Below, in pieces: positions 17,463 through 25,766 of a stretch of 64,000 nucleotides of DNA (positions are counted from its first letter, which is position 1; the number at the start of each line of letters is the position of its first letter). The stretch comes from Ga0077555 sp050250755. GTDB taxonomy: Bacteria; Pseudomonadota; Alphaproteobacteria; Rhizobiales; Hyphomicrobiaceae. The position numbers and the translations under genes were made by a program. The notes beneath the pieces are model-generated. The model saw nothing but the letters and a program-made list of their open reading frames with translations. It ran no database searches and was not told the origin of the DNA. The stretch spans positions 115,229 through 179,228 of the forward strand of contig JBFWOB010000005.1 in the NCBI GenBank assembly GCA_050250755.1. The letters are read 5' to 3'.

Positions 17463-18692
17463 ATGAGACGGGTCGTGGTGACCGGAATGGGCGTCGTATC
17501 GTCCATCGGCAACAACACGCAGGAGGTTTTGTCGTCGCTGCGCGAGGGTCGCTCTGGCGTCACTCGGGCGCCGTCCTATGCCGAGCTCGGTTTCAAATGC
17601 CAGGTACATGGTGAGCCTCAGTTCGACTGGGAGGCTGCAGTGCCGCGCAAAGCCAAGCGCTTCATGAATGCCGGCATGGGGTGGAACTATGTGGCGATGG
17701 ACCAGGCGATCCGCGATGCCGGGCTCGAGATCAGCGATGTCTCGAATGAGCGCACCGGCATTATCATGGGGTCGGGCGGACCATCGACGGCCGCCATCGT
17801 GGCGGCGGCCGATACGACCCGCGCCAACAAAAGCCCCAAACGCGTCGGCCCGTTCGAAGTGCCGAAAGCGATGTGTTCAGGCCCGTCTGGCGTGCTCGCG
17901 ACGGCTTTTCAGATCAAGGGCACCAACTATTCGATTTCTTCCGCCTGTGCGACAAGCGCTCATTGCATCGGCAACGCAGCCGAGCTCATCCAATGGGGCA
18001 AACAGGACATCATGTTCGCGGGCGGCTGCGAGGAGCTGGATTGGACCTTGTCGTCCCTCTTCGACGCAATGGGCGCCATGTCCTCGCGCTTTAACGATGC
18101 GCCGGCGAAAGCCAGTCGCGCCTATGATAAGGATCGCGATGGCTTCGTGATTGCCGGCGGCGCGGGCGTCGTCGTCCTCGAGGATCGTGAGCGCGCAGTG
18201 GCACGCGGTGCACGCATCTATGGAGAGATCGTCGGCTACGGCGCGACGTCGGATGGCTTCGACATGGTTGCCCCTTCGGGGGAAGGCGCCATTCGTTGCA
18301 TGCAGAAGGCGCTCGCAGGCTTCGACGGAAAAGGTATCGGCGCTAAGGTCGACTACATCAACCCGCACGGAACGGGAACACCGGTCGGTGACGTGAAGGA
18401 GATCGAGGCAATCCGAACAGTGTTCGGTAACGATATGCCGCCGATCTCGTCGACCAAATCGCTGACTGGCCATTCCCTCGGCGCGATCGGCGTGCAGGAG
18501 GCCATTTTCTCGCTCCTCATGATGGGTAACGGCTTCATTGCCGAGAGTGCCAATATCGAGGAGTTGGACCCCGCTTTTGCCGGCGTCCCGATTGCGCGGA
18601 CACGGATCGATGGCGAGCTTAACTGTGTACTCTCGAATAGCTTCGGTTTCGGTGGAACAAATGCGACTCTCGTTTTCCGCCGCGACGGTTGA
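17463..18692 (+). CDS. fabB: Beta-ketoacyl-ACP synthase I FabB
   Basis: This 409-residue condensing enzyme has the complete Cys-His-His triad: Cys162 (SISSACATSAHC), His302 (NPHGTGTPVGD) and His337 (SLTGHSLGA). The C-terminal NSFGFGGTNATLVF is typical. FabB elongates the cis-3-decenoyl-ACP made by FabA. The 158-bp gap after fabA contains the ribosome site GGGAGGGG just before the ATG. It is probably in one transcript with fabA and perhaps fabI. Confidence 0.97.
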   Translation: MRRVVVTGMGVVSSIGNNTQEVLSSLREGRSGVTRAPSYAELGFKCQVHGEPQFDWEAAVPRKAKRFMNAGMGWNYVAMDQAIRDAGLEISDVSNERTGIIMGSGGPSTAAIVAAADTTRANKSPKRVGPFEVPKAMCSGPSGVLATAFQIKGTNYSISSACATSAHCIGNAAELIQWGKQDIMFAGGCEELDWTLSSLFDAMGAMSSRFNDAPAKASRAYDKDRDGFVIAGGAGVVVLEDRERAVARGARIYGEIVGYGATSDGFDMVAPSGEGAIRCMQKALAGFDGKGIGAKVDYINPHGTGTPVGDVKEIEAIRTVFGNDMPPISSTKSLTGHSLGAIGVQEAIFSLLMMGNGFIAESANIEELDPAFAGVPIARTRIDGELNCVLSNSFGFGGTNATLVFRRDG

Positions 18693-18869
18693 TGTAACGG
18701 GCTCATCAGTGACGCCTAGCGCGGCTTGGCCGGCCGAGAGGCCGAGATGGGTCGCGACATCATGGAGCACTGGAGCAAAAGCAAGTGGGCCGGCATGCGG
18801 CTCGAAGGGCCGGGCACTGCTTGGCTGCAGGTGGTGGCACGACAGGAACGCGCCAAATCGGGAACGGTC

Positions 18870-19727
18870 ATGAGCCAGAAGGACATTACTCAGCCAGGGC
18901 CTCTCCTCGCCGGTAAGCGGGGACTCGTGATGGGCGTCGCTAACGAGCGATCCATCGCATGGGGCATAGCCAGAGCCTGTGCCAATCATGGCGCCAAGCT
19001 CGCGTTCACGTACCAGGGCGAGCAGTTTGGCCGCCGCGCCGTTCCTCTCGCGGAGTCGGTCGGCTCAGAGGTGATCGTGTCGTGCGACGTGGCCGATCTT
19101 GCGAGTGTCGATAACGTTTTCAACGAGATCGAGAAAACCTGGGGCGGGCTCGATTTCATCGTGCACGCGCTTGCCTTCTCCGACAGGCGCGAACTGCACG
19201 GTCGCTACTCCGATACCTCGCGGGAGAACTTCACGAACACGATGGTCATCTCGTGTTTCTCGTTCACCGAGATCGCGAAGCGCGCCGCGCCGCTCATGAA
19301 GGATGGCGGCTCGATGTTGACCCTGACTTATGGCGGCTCTCAGCGCGTCGTCCCATCGTATAACGTCATGGGCGTTGCCAAGGCGGCGCTTGAAGCATCG
19401 GTCCGCTATCTCGCCGCCGATTTCGGCGCACAGGGCATCCGCGTCAACGCTCTCTCCGCGGGTCCCATGCGTACGCTCGCCGGAGCCGGCATCTCTGACG
19501 CGCGCATGATCTTCAACTACCAGGGCGACACGTCCCCGCTGAAGCGTACCCCCACCCTCGACGAGGTTGGCGGGGCAGCGCTTTATCTTCTGTCGGATCT
19601 TGCAGGCGCGGTCACGGGTGAGGTGCATTACGTGGACTGCGGCTACAACGCCGTTTCCATGCCATCGCTCGAAATGCTGAAGGAGCAGGAAGCGCAGGCA
19701 CACGGCACGCCGCGCGCTGCCGAGTAG
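18870..19727 (+). CDS. fabI: Enoyl-ACP reductase FabI
   Basis: A 285-residue SDR-type enoyl-ACP reductase. FabI features: the cofactor motif GLVMGVANERSIAWGIARA, the HALAFSDR segment, and the active site VPSYNVMGVAKAALEASVRYLA with Tyr164 and Lys171 (Y-x6-K spacing of FabI). GAQGIRVNALSAGPMRTLA and the C-terminal HYVDCGYNAVSMP follow. It reduces trans-2-enoyl-ACP with NADH and completes the elongation cycle with FabA and FabB. The start MSQKDITQ at 18870 is chosen; an in-frame Met at 18726 would add 48 unrelated residues. Confidence 0.95.
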   Translation: MSQKDITQPGPLLAGKRGLVMGVANERSIAWGIARACANHGAKLAFTYQGEQFGRRAVPLAESVGSEVIVSCDVADLASVDNVFNEIEKTWGGLDFIVHALAFSDRRELHGRYSDTSRENFTNTMVISCFSFTEIAKRAAPLMKDGGSMLTLTYGGSQRVVPSYNVMGVAKAALEASVRYLAADFGAQGIRVNALSAGPMRTLAGAGISDARMIFNYQGDTSPLKRTPTLDEVGGAALYLLSDLAGAVTGEVHYVDCGYNAVSMPSLEMLKEQEAQAHGTPRAAE

Positions 19728-19831
19728 AAGCGGAATCGGGGCGGCGCGGGCGCTTCTACGTCCGCGCCTCATGGGCGACAACACGGCTCTGTATGCGTTT
19801 TGCCGTTCGACGCGGTAAGGGCGAAACGTAC

Positions 19832-20686
19832 ATGATCGGTGTCTTCGATTCCGGCCATGGTGGCCTCACGGTGCTTCGCGCACTCCTGCATCGTTTTCCG
19901 CAGCAGGCCTTCATCTACCTCGGCGATCATGGCAATGCCCCCTACGGCAATCGCCCTGCCAGCGAAATTGTCGATCTGACCCGCCAGTCCTGCGAAGCGC
20001 TTTTCGGAATGGGTTGTCGCCTTGTCGTGTTGGCGTGCAACACGGCGACGTGCGTGGCTGCGCGCCCCCTGCAACGCGAGTGGCTGCCATCGAGCCCGTA
20101 TGCAGGAACCCACAACATCCTCGGCATCGCCGCGCCGACAGTCGAAGCCGCCACACAAACTCCGTGGGGCGTTACGACCCCTCAGTATCCTCAGAAATAC
20201 AATAGCGACGTCATTGCCGTGTTCGGAACCACGCGCACCATTACGTCGGGCGTGTTTCCCGAAGAGATCCGCAAGCGCTGTCCGCGGATCACTGTCGTCC
20301 AGCAGGCATGTCCGCAACTCGCCGGCGCGATCGAGGCGGCGCGACCCGAGGCGGAGCTAGAAGCCATTATCGAGGCGGCTGTTACGGCGTTGGACGCGAA
20401 AACCGCCGGGGAGCCGCCACATCGCGCGATCCTCGGCTGCACCCATTATCCACTCGTCGAACACCTCTTCCGTCGGCATCTTCCGCGCTTTACGCGCCTG
20501 CTCTCCCAGCCCGAAGTTGTTGCCGATAGCCTTGAAGACTATTTGGCGCGCCATCCGCGCTACGCGGCGCAAGAGGGAGGCGTCGATCGGCTTCGCTTCC
20601 TGACGACGGGCGAACCGCGCACCGTGTCCCGTACGGCGCGTATCTTTTGGTTGGATGCGCCAGAATTTCGAGAGTTGGCGGCCTGA
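19832..20686 (+). CDS. murI: Glutamate racemase MurI
   Basis: This 284-residue Asp/Glu racemase begins MIGVFDSGHGGLTVLRAL. Its two catalytic cysteines are Cys69 (VVLACNTATC) and Cys203 (ILGCTHYPLVEH). It supplies D-glutamate for peptidoglycan. The region between (YAGTHNILGIAAPTVEA, FGTTRTI) fits the family, though the protein is somewhat longer than E. coli-type enzymes. It begins about 100 bp after fabI on the same strand. Confidence 0.92.
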   Translation: MIGVFDSGHGGLTVLRALLHRFPQQAFIYLGDHGNAPYGNRPASEIVDLTRQSCEALFGMGCRLVVLACNTATCVAARPLQREWLPSSPYAGTHNILGIAAPTVEAATQTPWGVTTPQYPQKYNSDVIAVFGTTRTITSGVFPEEIRKRCPRITVVQQACPQLAGAIEAARPEAELEAIIEAAVTALDAKTAGEPPHRAILGCTHYPLVEHLFRRHLPRFTRLLSQPEVVADSLEDYLARHPRYAAQEGGVDRLRFLTTGEPRTVSRTARIFWLDAPEFRELAA

Positions 20687-20705
20687 ATCACCTGCGGTTC
20701 CGGCG

Positions 20706-20981
20706 TTAACGATCGGACCGGCGCAGCACCTCGAGCAACTCGGCCACCTTTTTGCGCTGCTCCTCGGCATCGCCCGAGCGGATGGCATGCTCCACGCAAT
20801 GCCCGACGTGATCTTCGAGCACTTGCTCCTCGACGCGTCTCAGCGCGGCACGGACGGCTGCGATCTGCGTTATTACGTCGATGCAATACCGATCTTCTTC
20901 CAGCATGCGCGCGAGGCCGCGCACCTGACCTTCGATCCGCGACAGCCGTTTCAAGCACTGGGCTTTTGTCTCAGTTTGCAT
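20706..20981 (-). CDS. csoR: CsoR-type copper-sensing repressor
   Basis: The 91-residue all-helical protein belongs to the CsoR/RcnR family (CLKRLSRIEGQVRGLARML). Metal ligands Cys33, His58 and Cys62 reproduce the Cu(I) C-H-C pattern and spacing (25 and 4 residues) of Mycobacterium CsoR, which separates it from FrmR and RcnR types. Apo-CsoR represses and Cu(I) releases it from GC-rich operators. It is divergent from copA, with two matching palindromes in the 91-bp gap, so it most likely controls both genes. Confidence 0.92.
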   Translation of the reverse strand: MQTETKAQCLKRLSRIEGQVRGLARMLEEDRYCIDVITQIAAVRAALRRVEEQVLEDHVGHCVEHAIRSGDAEEQRKKVAELLEVLRRSDR

Positions 20982-20983
20982 GG

Positions 20984-21010
20984 TTGACGAATACCCTTGG
21001 GGGGTATATG
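20984..21010 (+). promoter_or_regulatory. copA promoter overlapped by CsoR operator 1
   Basis: ATACCCTTGGGGGGTAT at 20991-21007 is a perfect inverted repeat (ATACCC/GGGTAT, 5-bp centre) and matches the G-tract operators bound by CsoR. It lies between TTGACG (20984-20989) and TATATG (21005-21010), which make a plausible -35/-10 pair for copA with a short 15-bp spacer. Repressor binding would block the promoter. Confidence 0.75.
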
Positions 21011-21022
21011 CGTCAAGCCTAG

Positions 21023-21043
21023 ATATACCCCCAGCCCGTATAT
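21023..21043. promoter_or_regulatory. CsoR operator 2 (degenerate)
   Basis: A second palindrome, ATATAC at 21023-21028 facing GTATAT at 21038-21043, has a C-rich centre (CCCCAGCCC). It resembles operator 1 and lies 16 bp past it, between the copA promoter and the copA start codon. It could allow cooperative binding or serve the divergent csoR promoter. Confidence 0.55.
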
Positions 21044-21072
21044 GGCACCCAAGCGGTGCGGGAAGAAACGAA

Positions 21073-23478
21073 ATGGCGCACCGACACGCCCCCGATCATC
21101 ACCACCATAAATCCTGCGCCGATGCCCACGGCACAGCGTCCCCCGCTCCGGGCACAAAGATCGATCCGGTCTGCGGAATGACGGTGAATGTCGCAGACGC
21201 CAAGCACACCTCGGAATATCAAGGCGAGACCTACTACTTTTGCAGCGGGCACTGCAAAGCACGCTTCGAGGCTGATCCGCAACGCTTCCTCGATGCCGAG
21301 ATCAAGGCTCGCGCCGCCGCCGAAGAGGCAAAAAGCAAACCGAAGGGCACGCTTTATACCTGCCCGATGCATCCGGAGATCGTCCAGGAGGGACCTGGCA
21401 CGTGTCCCAAGTGCGGCATGGCGCTGGAGCCGATGGGCGTGCCGGCCGCGGACGAGGGGCCCAACCCAGAGCTCGTGGATTTCAGGCGCCGCTTCGTTGT
21501 GGGCGCGATATTCGCTGTGCCACTGGTCCTCATCGCCATGGCCCCGCACGTCGGTGTGCCGCTTCACCGATGGGTTCCGGCCCATGTCACCCAGTGGATC
21601 GAGCTTGTGTTGGCGACACCCGTCGTTCTCTGGTGCGGCCTGCCATTCCTCGAGCGGGGCATCGCATCGATCCGCAACCGCAGTCCAAATATGTGGACGC
21701 TTATTGCGATCGGCGTAACAACCGCCTTCGTCTACAGCGTTGCAGCCGTTTTTGCTCCCGGCATCTTCCCTGAGGCCGTCCGCGAGCACGACGGTACGGT
21801 CGGCGTTTATTTCGAGGCGGCAGCCGTTATCGTTGTGCTCGTGCTGCTCGGTCAGCTCCTCGAACTCCGCGCTCGCGAGCGAACGGGAGCCGCAATCCGC
21901 GCCCTCATGGATCTCGCACCAAAGACGGCACTCCGTATCGCGGAGGATGGAGCCGAGGCCGAGGTGCCGGTCGACACTCTTATGCCCGGCGATAGGGTGC
22001 GCATTCGCCCGGGCGAGGCCGTGCCAGTCGATGGCAGCGTACTTGACGGTCACTCCGGCGTTGATGAGCAACTCGTAACGGGTGAGCCGCTGCCAGTGGA
22101 CAAGAAGCCCGGCGACAAGCTCACGGGCGGCACGCTCAACCGGACGGGCAGCCTGATCATGAAGGTCGAGCGTGTCGCCTCCGACACGATGCTTGCCCGC
22201 ATCGTCGAGATGGTCGCATCAGCGCAACGTACGCGTGCGCCGATCCAGAGCCTTGCAGATAAGGTGGCCGCTTATTTCGTGCCGGCCGTCATTGCCGTGG
22301 CCATCCTCGCCTTCCCGGCGTGGTTGCTGTTTGGTCCACCGCCAGCCTTGGCACATGCGGTGATCGCTGCCGTCTCCGTTCTGATCATCGCATGCCCCTG
22401 CGCACTTGGCCTTGCAACGCCCATCTCCATCATGATGGCAACGGGCCGTGGCGCGCGCTCGGGCATCCTCATCCGCAATGCAGAGGCGCTCGAGCGGCTC
22501 GCCTCGGTCGATACGCTGGTCATCGACAAGACGGGGACGCTTACCGTCGGGCGTCCCGTACTGACCGACATCAAGCCGCTGGCAGGCACCACCGAGCAGA
22601 CGCTCTTTCGTCTCGCCGCCAGCCTCGAACGCGGCAGCGAGCATCCCTTGGCGCAGGCGATTGTCGCCGCGGCACGATCCAGGTCGATTTCGATCGTCGA
22701 GCCGGACGTGTTCGATACGGCGCCGGGAAAAGGCGCCAAAGGTATCGTCGACGGGCAGGACGTGGCCTTGGGGAACGTCGCGTTGATGCAGGATCTCAGT
22801 ATCGCTGTCTCCGATTACGACGACGCCACGGCGGAGCTTCGACGCGATGGCAAGACGGCGCTCTACGCGGCTGCTGGTGGGCGTCTCATCGGCATTCTTG
22901 CGTTCGCGGACGAGATAAAGCCCACGACACCGGCGGCGCTTGCCGCCCTCGCCGACAAGGGGCTGCGCGTGATCATGGCGACGGGCGACGCAGGAGCCAC
23001 GGCCGATGCGGTTGCGCGGCAGCTCGGTATTACCGAAGTGCACGCTGGCGTATTGCCCGAGAAGAAGGCTGATCTCGTTCAACGACTGAAGGCCGAAGGC
23101 CGGCGCGTTGCCTTTGCCGGCGATGGCGTGAACGATGCGCCAGCGCTCGCCGCGGCGGATGTAGGCATCGCCATGGGCACGGGCGCCGATGTCGCAAAGG
23201 AAAGCGCCGGAATTACCTTACCGGAAGGTGATTTGATGGGCATCGCACGAGCCCGAAAGCTCGCCGAGACGACGCTGGCGAATATCCGCCAGAACCTCGT
23301 GTTCGCGTTCGGATATAACGCCTTGGGCGTCCCCATCGCTGCCGGTGTGCTTTACCCTGTGCTCGGCTGGCTGTTGTCACCGATGATCGCCGCGGCCGCT
23401 ATGAGCCTGTCATCCGTCTCCGTCATCGGCAATTCCTTGCGCCTTGGCCGGGCCGACATCGACATCGCGCCGCGATAA
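21073..23478 (+). CDS. copA: Copper-translocating P1B-type ATPase with His-rich, YHS and heavy-metal-binding N-terminal modules
   Basis: The 801-residue ATPase opens with a His-rich stretch (MAHRHAPDHHHHK). A YHS domain (about 30-75, IDPVCGMTV and YYFCSGHC) and a heavy-metal-binding zinc-ribbon-like module (about 95-122, YTCPMHPE and GTCPKCGMAL) come next, in place of classical GMTCxxC HMA domains. The core has eight helices, the A-domain VTGEPLP, the ion-binding CPC in IIACPCALGLATP (about 441-443), phosphorylation site DKTGTLT (Asp about 485), and GDGVNDAPAL. The last helix has MSLSSVSVIGNSLRL. It should export Cu(I) (possibly Ag(I)) from the cytosol. Start at 21073 follows GGAAGAAACG; an in-frame upstream ATG would overlap the operators. 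Confidence 0.94.
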   Translation: MAHRHAPDHHHHKSCADAHGTASPAPGTKIDPVCGMTVNVADAKHTSEYQGETYYFCSGHCKARFEADPQRFLDAEIKARAAAEEAKSKPKGTLYTCPMHPEIVQEGPGTCPKCGMALEPMGVPAADEGPNPELVDFRRRFVVGAIFAVPLVLIAMAPHVGVPLHRWVPAHVTQWIELVLATPVVLWCGLPFLERGIASIRNRSPNMWTLIAIGVTTAFVYSVAAVFAPGIFPEAVREHDGTVGVYFEAAAVIVVLVLLGQLLELRARERTGAAIRALMDLAPKTALRIAEDGAEAEVPVDTLMPGDRVRIRPGEAVPVDGSVLDGHSGVDEQLVTGEPLPVDKKPGDKLTGGTLNRTGSLIMKVERVASDTMLARIVEMVASAQRTRAPIQSLADKVAAYFVPAVIAVAILAFPAWLLFGPPPALAHAVIAAVSVLIIACPCALGLATPISIMMATGRGARSGILIRNAEALERLASVDTLVIDKTGTLTVGRPVLTDIKPLAGTTEQTLFRLAASLERGSEHPLAQAIVAAARSRSISIVEPDVFDTAPGKGAKGIVDGQDVALGNVALMQDLSIAVSDYDDATAELRRDGKTALYAAAGGRLIGILAFADEIKPTTPAALAALADKGLRVIMATGDAGATADAVARQLGITEVHAGVLPEKKADLVQRLKAEGRRVAFAGDGVNDAPALAAADVGIAMGTGADVAKESAGITLPEGDLMGIARARKLAETTLANIRQNLVFAFGYNALGVPIAAGVLYPVLGWLLSPMIAAAAMSLSSVSVIGNSLRLGRADIDIAPR

Positions 23479-23492
23479 CGGTGCGCCGCGGC

Positions 23493-24503
23493 TCAGTTGT
23501 GCCCGTAGTACGCCTTGAACCAAGCGACGAAGCGCTCGATGCCGATCTCGATCGGCGTGGACGGTCTGAAGCCGATATCGTCGGCCAGTGCCTCGATGTT
23601 GGCGTAGGTGTCGGGCACGTCGCCCGGCTGCATCGGCAAGAAGCGCTTTTCGGCGGTGCGCCCGAGCGCGGACTCGAGGCAGCCGATCAGGTGCATCAGT
23701 TGGACGGGCTGGTTATTGCCGATGTTGTAAATTCGATATGGCGCATTCGAGGTTGCCGGATCGGGGTCGGCACCGTTCCATTCAGGATTGGGAGCTGCAA
23801 CCTGATCGAGGACGCGGACGACGCCCTGCACGATGTCGTCGATGTAGGTGAAGTCCCGGCTGTGATGGCCATTGTTGAATACATCGATCGGCTCGCCCCT
23901 TACGATGCGTGATGCAAACAGGAACAGCGCCATGTCCGGCCGCCCCCATGGGCCATACACGGTGAAGAAGCGCAGACCCGTGGTCGGCAAACGATAAAGG
24001 TGCGAGTAGCTGTGCGCCATCAGCTCGTTGGCCTTCTTCGTCGCCGCATAAAGACTTACCGGATGGTCAACCGTATCCTCCACGGAAAACGGCATCCGCG
24101 TGTTGGCCCCATAGACGGATGAGGAGGACGCGTAAACGAGATGCTCCACGCCGTTGTGCCTGCAGCCCTCCAGAATATTCATGAAGCCGGCCAAATTCGA
24201 CTCGACATAGGCGTGTGGGTTGGTCGCCGCATAGCGCACGCCGGCCTGCGCCGCGAGATTGATTACCCGCTCGGGTCGCGTTTCTTTGAAAAGCCGCGCC
24301 GTCGCCTCCCGATCCGCAATATCGTGACGCTGGAAGCGGAAGCCTTTGAGTGTGGATAGCTCCTTAAGTCGATCTTCCTTTAAATTCACGTCGTAATAGT
24401 CGTTGACCATATCGACGCCAATGACCTCGTCGCCGCGCGAGGCGAGCGCGCGGGATGTGTGGAAGCCGATAAATCCGGCCGCACCGGTGACGAGCACTCG
24501 CAT
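23493..24503 (-). CDS. lpsL: UDP-glucuronate 4-epimerase-like NAD-dependent epimerase
   Basis: The 336-residue extended SDR starts MRVLVTGAAGFIGFH (NAD-binding GxxGxxG). It has the active-site Ser/Thr-Tyr-Lys set (YASSSSVYG, SLYAATKKANE) and the typical RFFTVYGPWGRPDMALF and DFTYIDDIV segments. These signatures match UDP-glucuronate 4-epimerases such as LpsL, which make UDP-galacturonate for lipopolysaccharide or capsule. No glycosyltransferase genes are beside it. It is convergent with copA, only 14 bp away. Start at 24503 is the natural one for this fold. Confidence 0.9.
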   Translation of the reverse strand: MRVLVTGAAGFIGFHTSRALASRGDEVIGVDMVNDYYDVNLKEDRLKELSTLKGFRFQRHDIADREATARLFKETRPERVINLAAQAGVRYAATNPHAYVESNLAGFMNILEGCRHNGVEHLVYASSSSVYGANTRMPFSVEDTVDHPVSLYAATKKANELMAHSYSHLYRLPTTGLRFFTVYGPWGRPDMALFLFASRIVRGEPIDVFNNGHHSRDFTYIDDIVQGVVRVLDQVAAPNPEWNGADPDPATSNAPYRIYNIGNNQPVQLMHLIGCLESALGRTAEKRFLPMQPGDVPDTYANIEALADDIGFRPSTPIEIGIERFVAWFKAYYGHN

Positions 24504-24881
24504 GATGCGATCTCCTGAGATTCTGCGCGGCGTGACGACTTGTGTTGGAAAAACAAGACCGATCATCGCCTTGGCCATTCGCGGCTGAGATTAGCGCGTC
24601 GACGAATGGCGTCCAGTATTGCGCGGCGAGAGCTTTAATTTCGCAAATGCGAGATGAAATAGAGGGCTCACGCTGCAACAAAGACGTCGGTCAATTAATG
24701 AACGGAAATTTATCAAGTTAAAACAATTCGAAACTGAGTCATGCGCCGCTTGCATAACTCAGTTGTTTTATTGTGCATTGCGAAATGTTGGGCAAAGACT
24801 CATATTCGCATACGGAAAAGGCAGCATAAGCGGCCTCCGGGATGGCGCAAACCGCCACCACCTCAGAGATGAGAGCGATCC
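24504..24881. other. AT-rich intergenic island of 378 bp
   Basis: This divergent gap is clearly more AT-rich than its surroundings, especially 24640-24790. It should hold the epimerase promoter and that of the following small gene. Apart from the bulged palindrome listed separately I see no gene or known RNA. Confidence 0.5.
24719..24770. repeat. Bulged palindrome with A-tract and T-tract flanks
   Basis: Left arm TAAAACAA, TTCGAA, then ACTGAGTCATGC; right arm GCATAACTCAGT then TGTTTTA. The outer arms (TAAAACAA/TTGTTTTA) and inner arms (ACTGAGT/ACTCAGT, plus ATGC/GCAT) pair, leaving the self-complementary TTCGAA as a one-sided bulge and a single C/A mismatch. It could be a bidirectional terminator or a protein-binding site. 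Confidence 0.5.
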
Positions 24882-25076
24882 ATGGCAATCAAGGCAGCAG
24901 TCGGGCTCGGCACTGCCGAGCGCTTCGCAACTTCCGCGCTCCGCGTAATCGCCGATGTGGCATCGGCAGTGGGCGATGGTATCCGTGCGCGCAACGAGGT
25001 CAACGCACGAGTAGGACTGGGCGCCGATCCAGCCACAGCGGCCGCCGCGGCGATGCGGAACATCGACCTCCACTGA
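24882..25076 (+). CDS. Small hypothetical protein (64 aa)
   Basis: A short open frame from the ATG at 24882 encodes a soluble Ala-rich protein with a likely amphipathic helix (ERFATSALRVIADVASAVGDGIRARNE) and a second Ala-rich helix (ADPATAAAAAMRNIDL). GAGAG lies about 7 bp before the start. I do not recognise a family. Codon composition (GC-rich third positions) looks like the neighbouring genes, which supports but does not prove that it is expressed. Confidence 0.45.
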   Translation: MAIKAAVGLGTAERFATSALRVIADVASAVGDGIRARNEVNARVGLGADPATAAAAAMRNIDLH

Positions 25077-25190
25077 ATACGGCCGGCCGCGCGTCGCAAC
25101 CGGTTTTTGGAACACGGCACGACGCGCGCCCACCGTTTGCAGACCGCGCCATATCGGGTCTAGGGTCGGACTCCAACTCGGGAGTCCACC

Positions 25191-25745
25191 ATGCTCGCGG
25201 ATCGCGATCGCGCACACTTAATGATTATCGACGTCCAGGCTAACCTCGCACCGCATATCGAAGGCGGAGAGGCCGCAGCCGCAAGTTGCCAGCGCCTTGT
25301 GCAATATGCCCGGCGTCTTGGCGTTCCGATCACTATTACCGAGCACTATTCCAAGGGACTTGGCCCGACCGTCGCCAGCGTCCGCGAAGCGGCCGGCAAC
25401 GATACCCCTTGCCTTGAGAAGATAGCCTTCTCCTGCTGGCGCGACGATGCGATCCGCGCCCGTATCACAAGCCTTGAGAACGAGGGCCGCGATCAGATCG
25501 TGATCGGCGGAATGGAGACGCATGTGTGCGTCGGCCAGACGATTCTCGAGCTTCTCGAAAACAAAAAGAACGTGTTCGTCGTTGCCGATGCCGTCGGCTC
25601 GCGGCAGGCAAGTGTACGTGATCTGGCACTGGAGCGCTTCCGTGGAGCCGGGGCGACGATCGTTTCACAGGAGATGGTGGCCTTCGAATGGCTCGGCCGC
25701 GGCGACGACCCGGCCTTCAAGGATCTCATACGTCTAATCAAGTGA
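25191..25745 (+). CDS. Isochorismatase-family cysteine hydrolase
   Basis: The 184-residue protein has the Asp-Lys-Cys triad of the family: Asp14 (LMIIDVQANL), Lys77 (CLEKIAFSCW) and Cys113 (IGGMETHVCVGQT). The cis-peptide motif GGMETHVC is intact. Members hydrolyse amides (nicotinamidase, ureidoacrylate, N-carbamoyl compounds) or isochorismate. This subgroup, with short length and METHVC, is usually of unknown substrate. It starts 115 bp after the small gene, and the SDR gene follows 21 bp later. Confidence 0.88.
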   Translation: MLADRDRAHLMIIDVQANLAPHIEGGEAAAASCQRLVQYARRLGVPITITEHYSKGLGPTVASVREAAGNDTPCLEKIAFSCWRDDAIRARITSLENEGRDQIVIGGMETHVCVGQTILELLENKKNVFVVADAVGSRQASVRDLALERFRGAGATIVSQEMVAFEWLGRGDDPAFKDLIRLIK

Positions 25746-25766
25746 AAATCCGCACGGAGGAAACAC

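Noticed and set aside
18726..18869. Longer FabI starting at 18726
   Set aside because: The 48 additional residues are unlike FabI, which typically starts a few residues before the LLAGKRGLVMG segment.
21019..22071. A 350-codon minus-strand open frame opposite copA
   Set aside because: No recognisable domain, while the plus strand encodes a full P1B ATPase; it would also run through the CsoR operator region.
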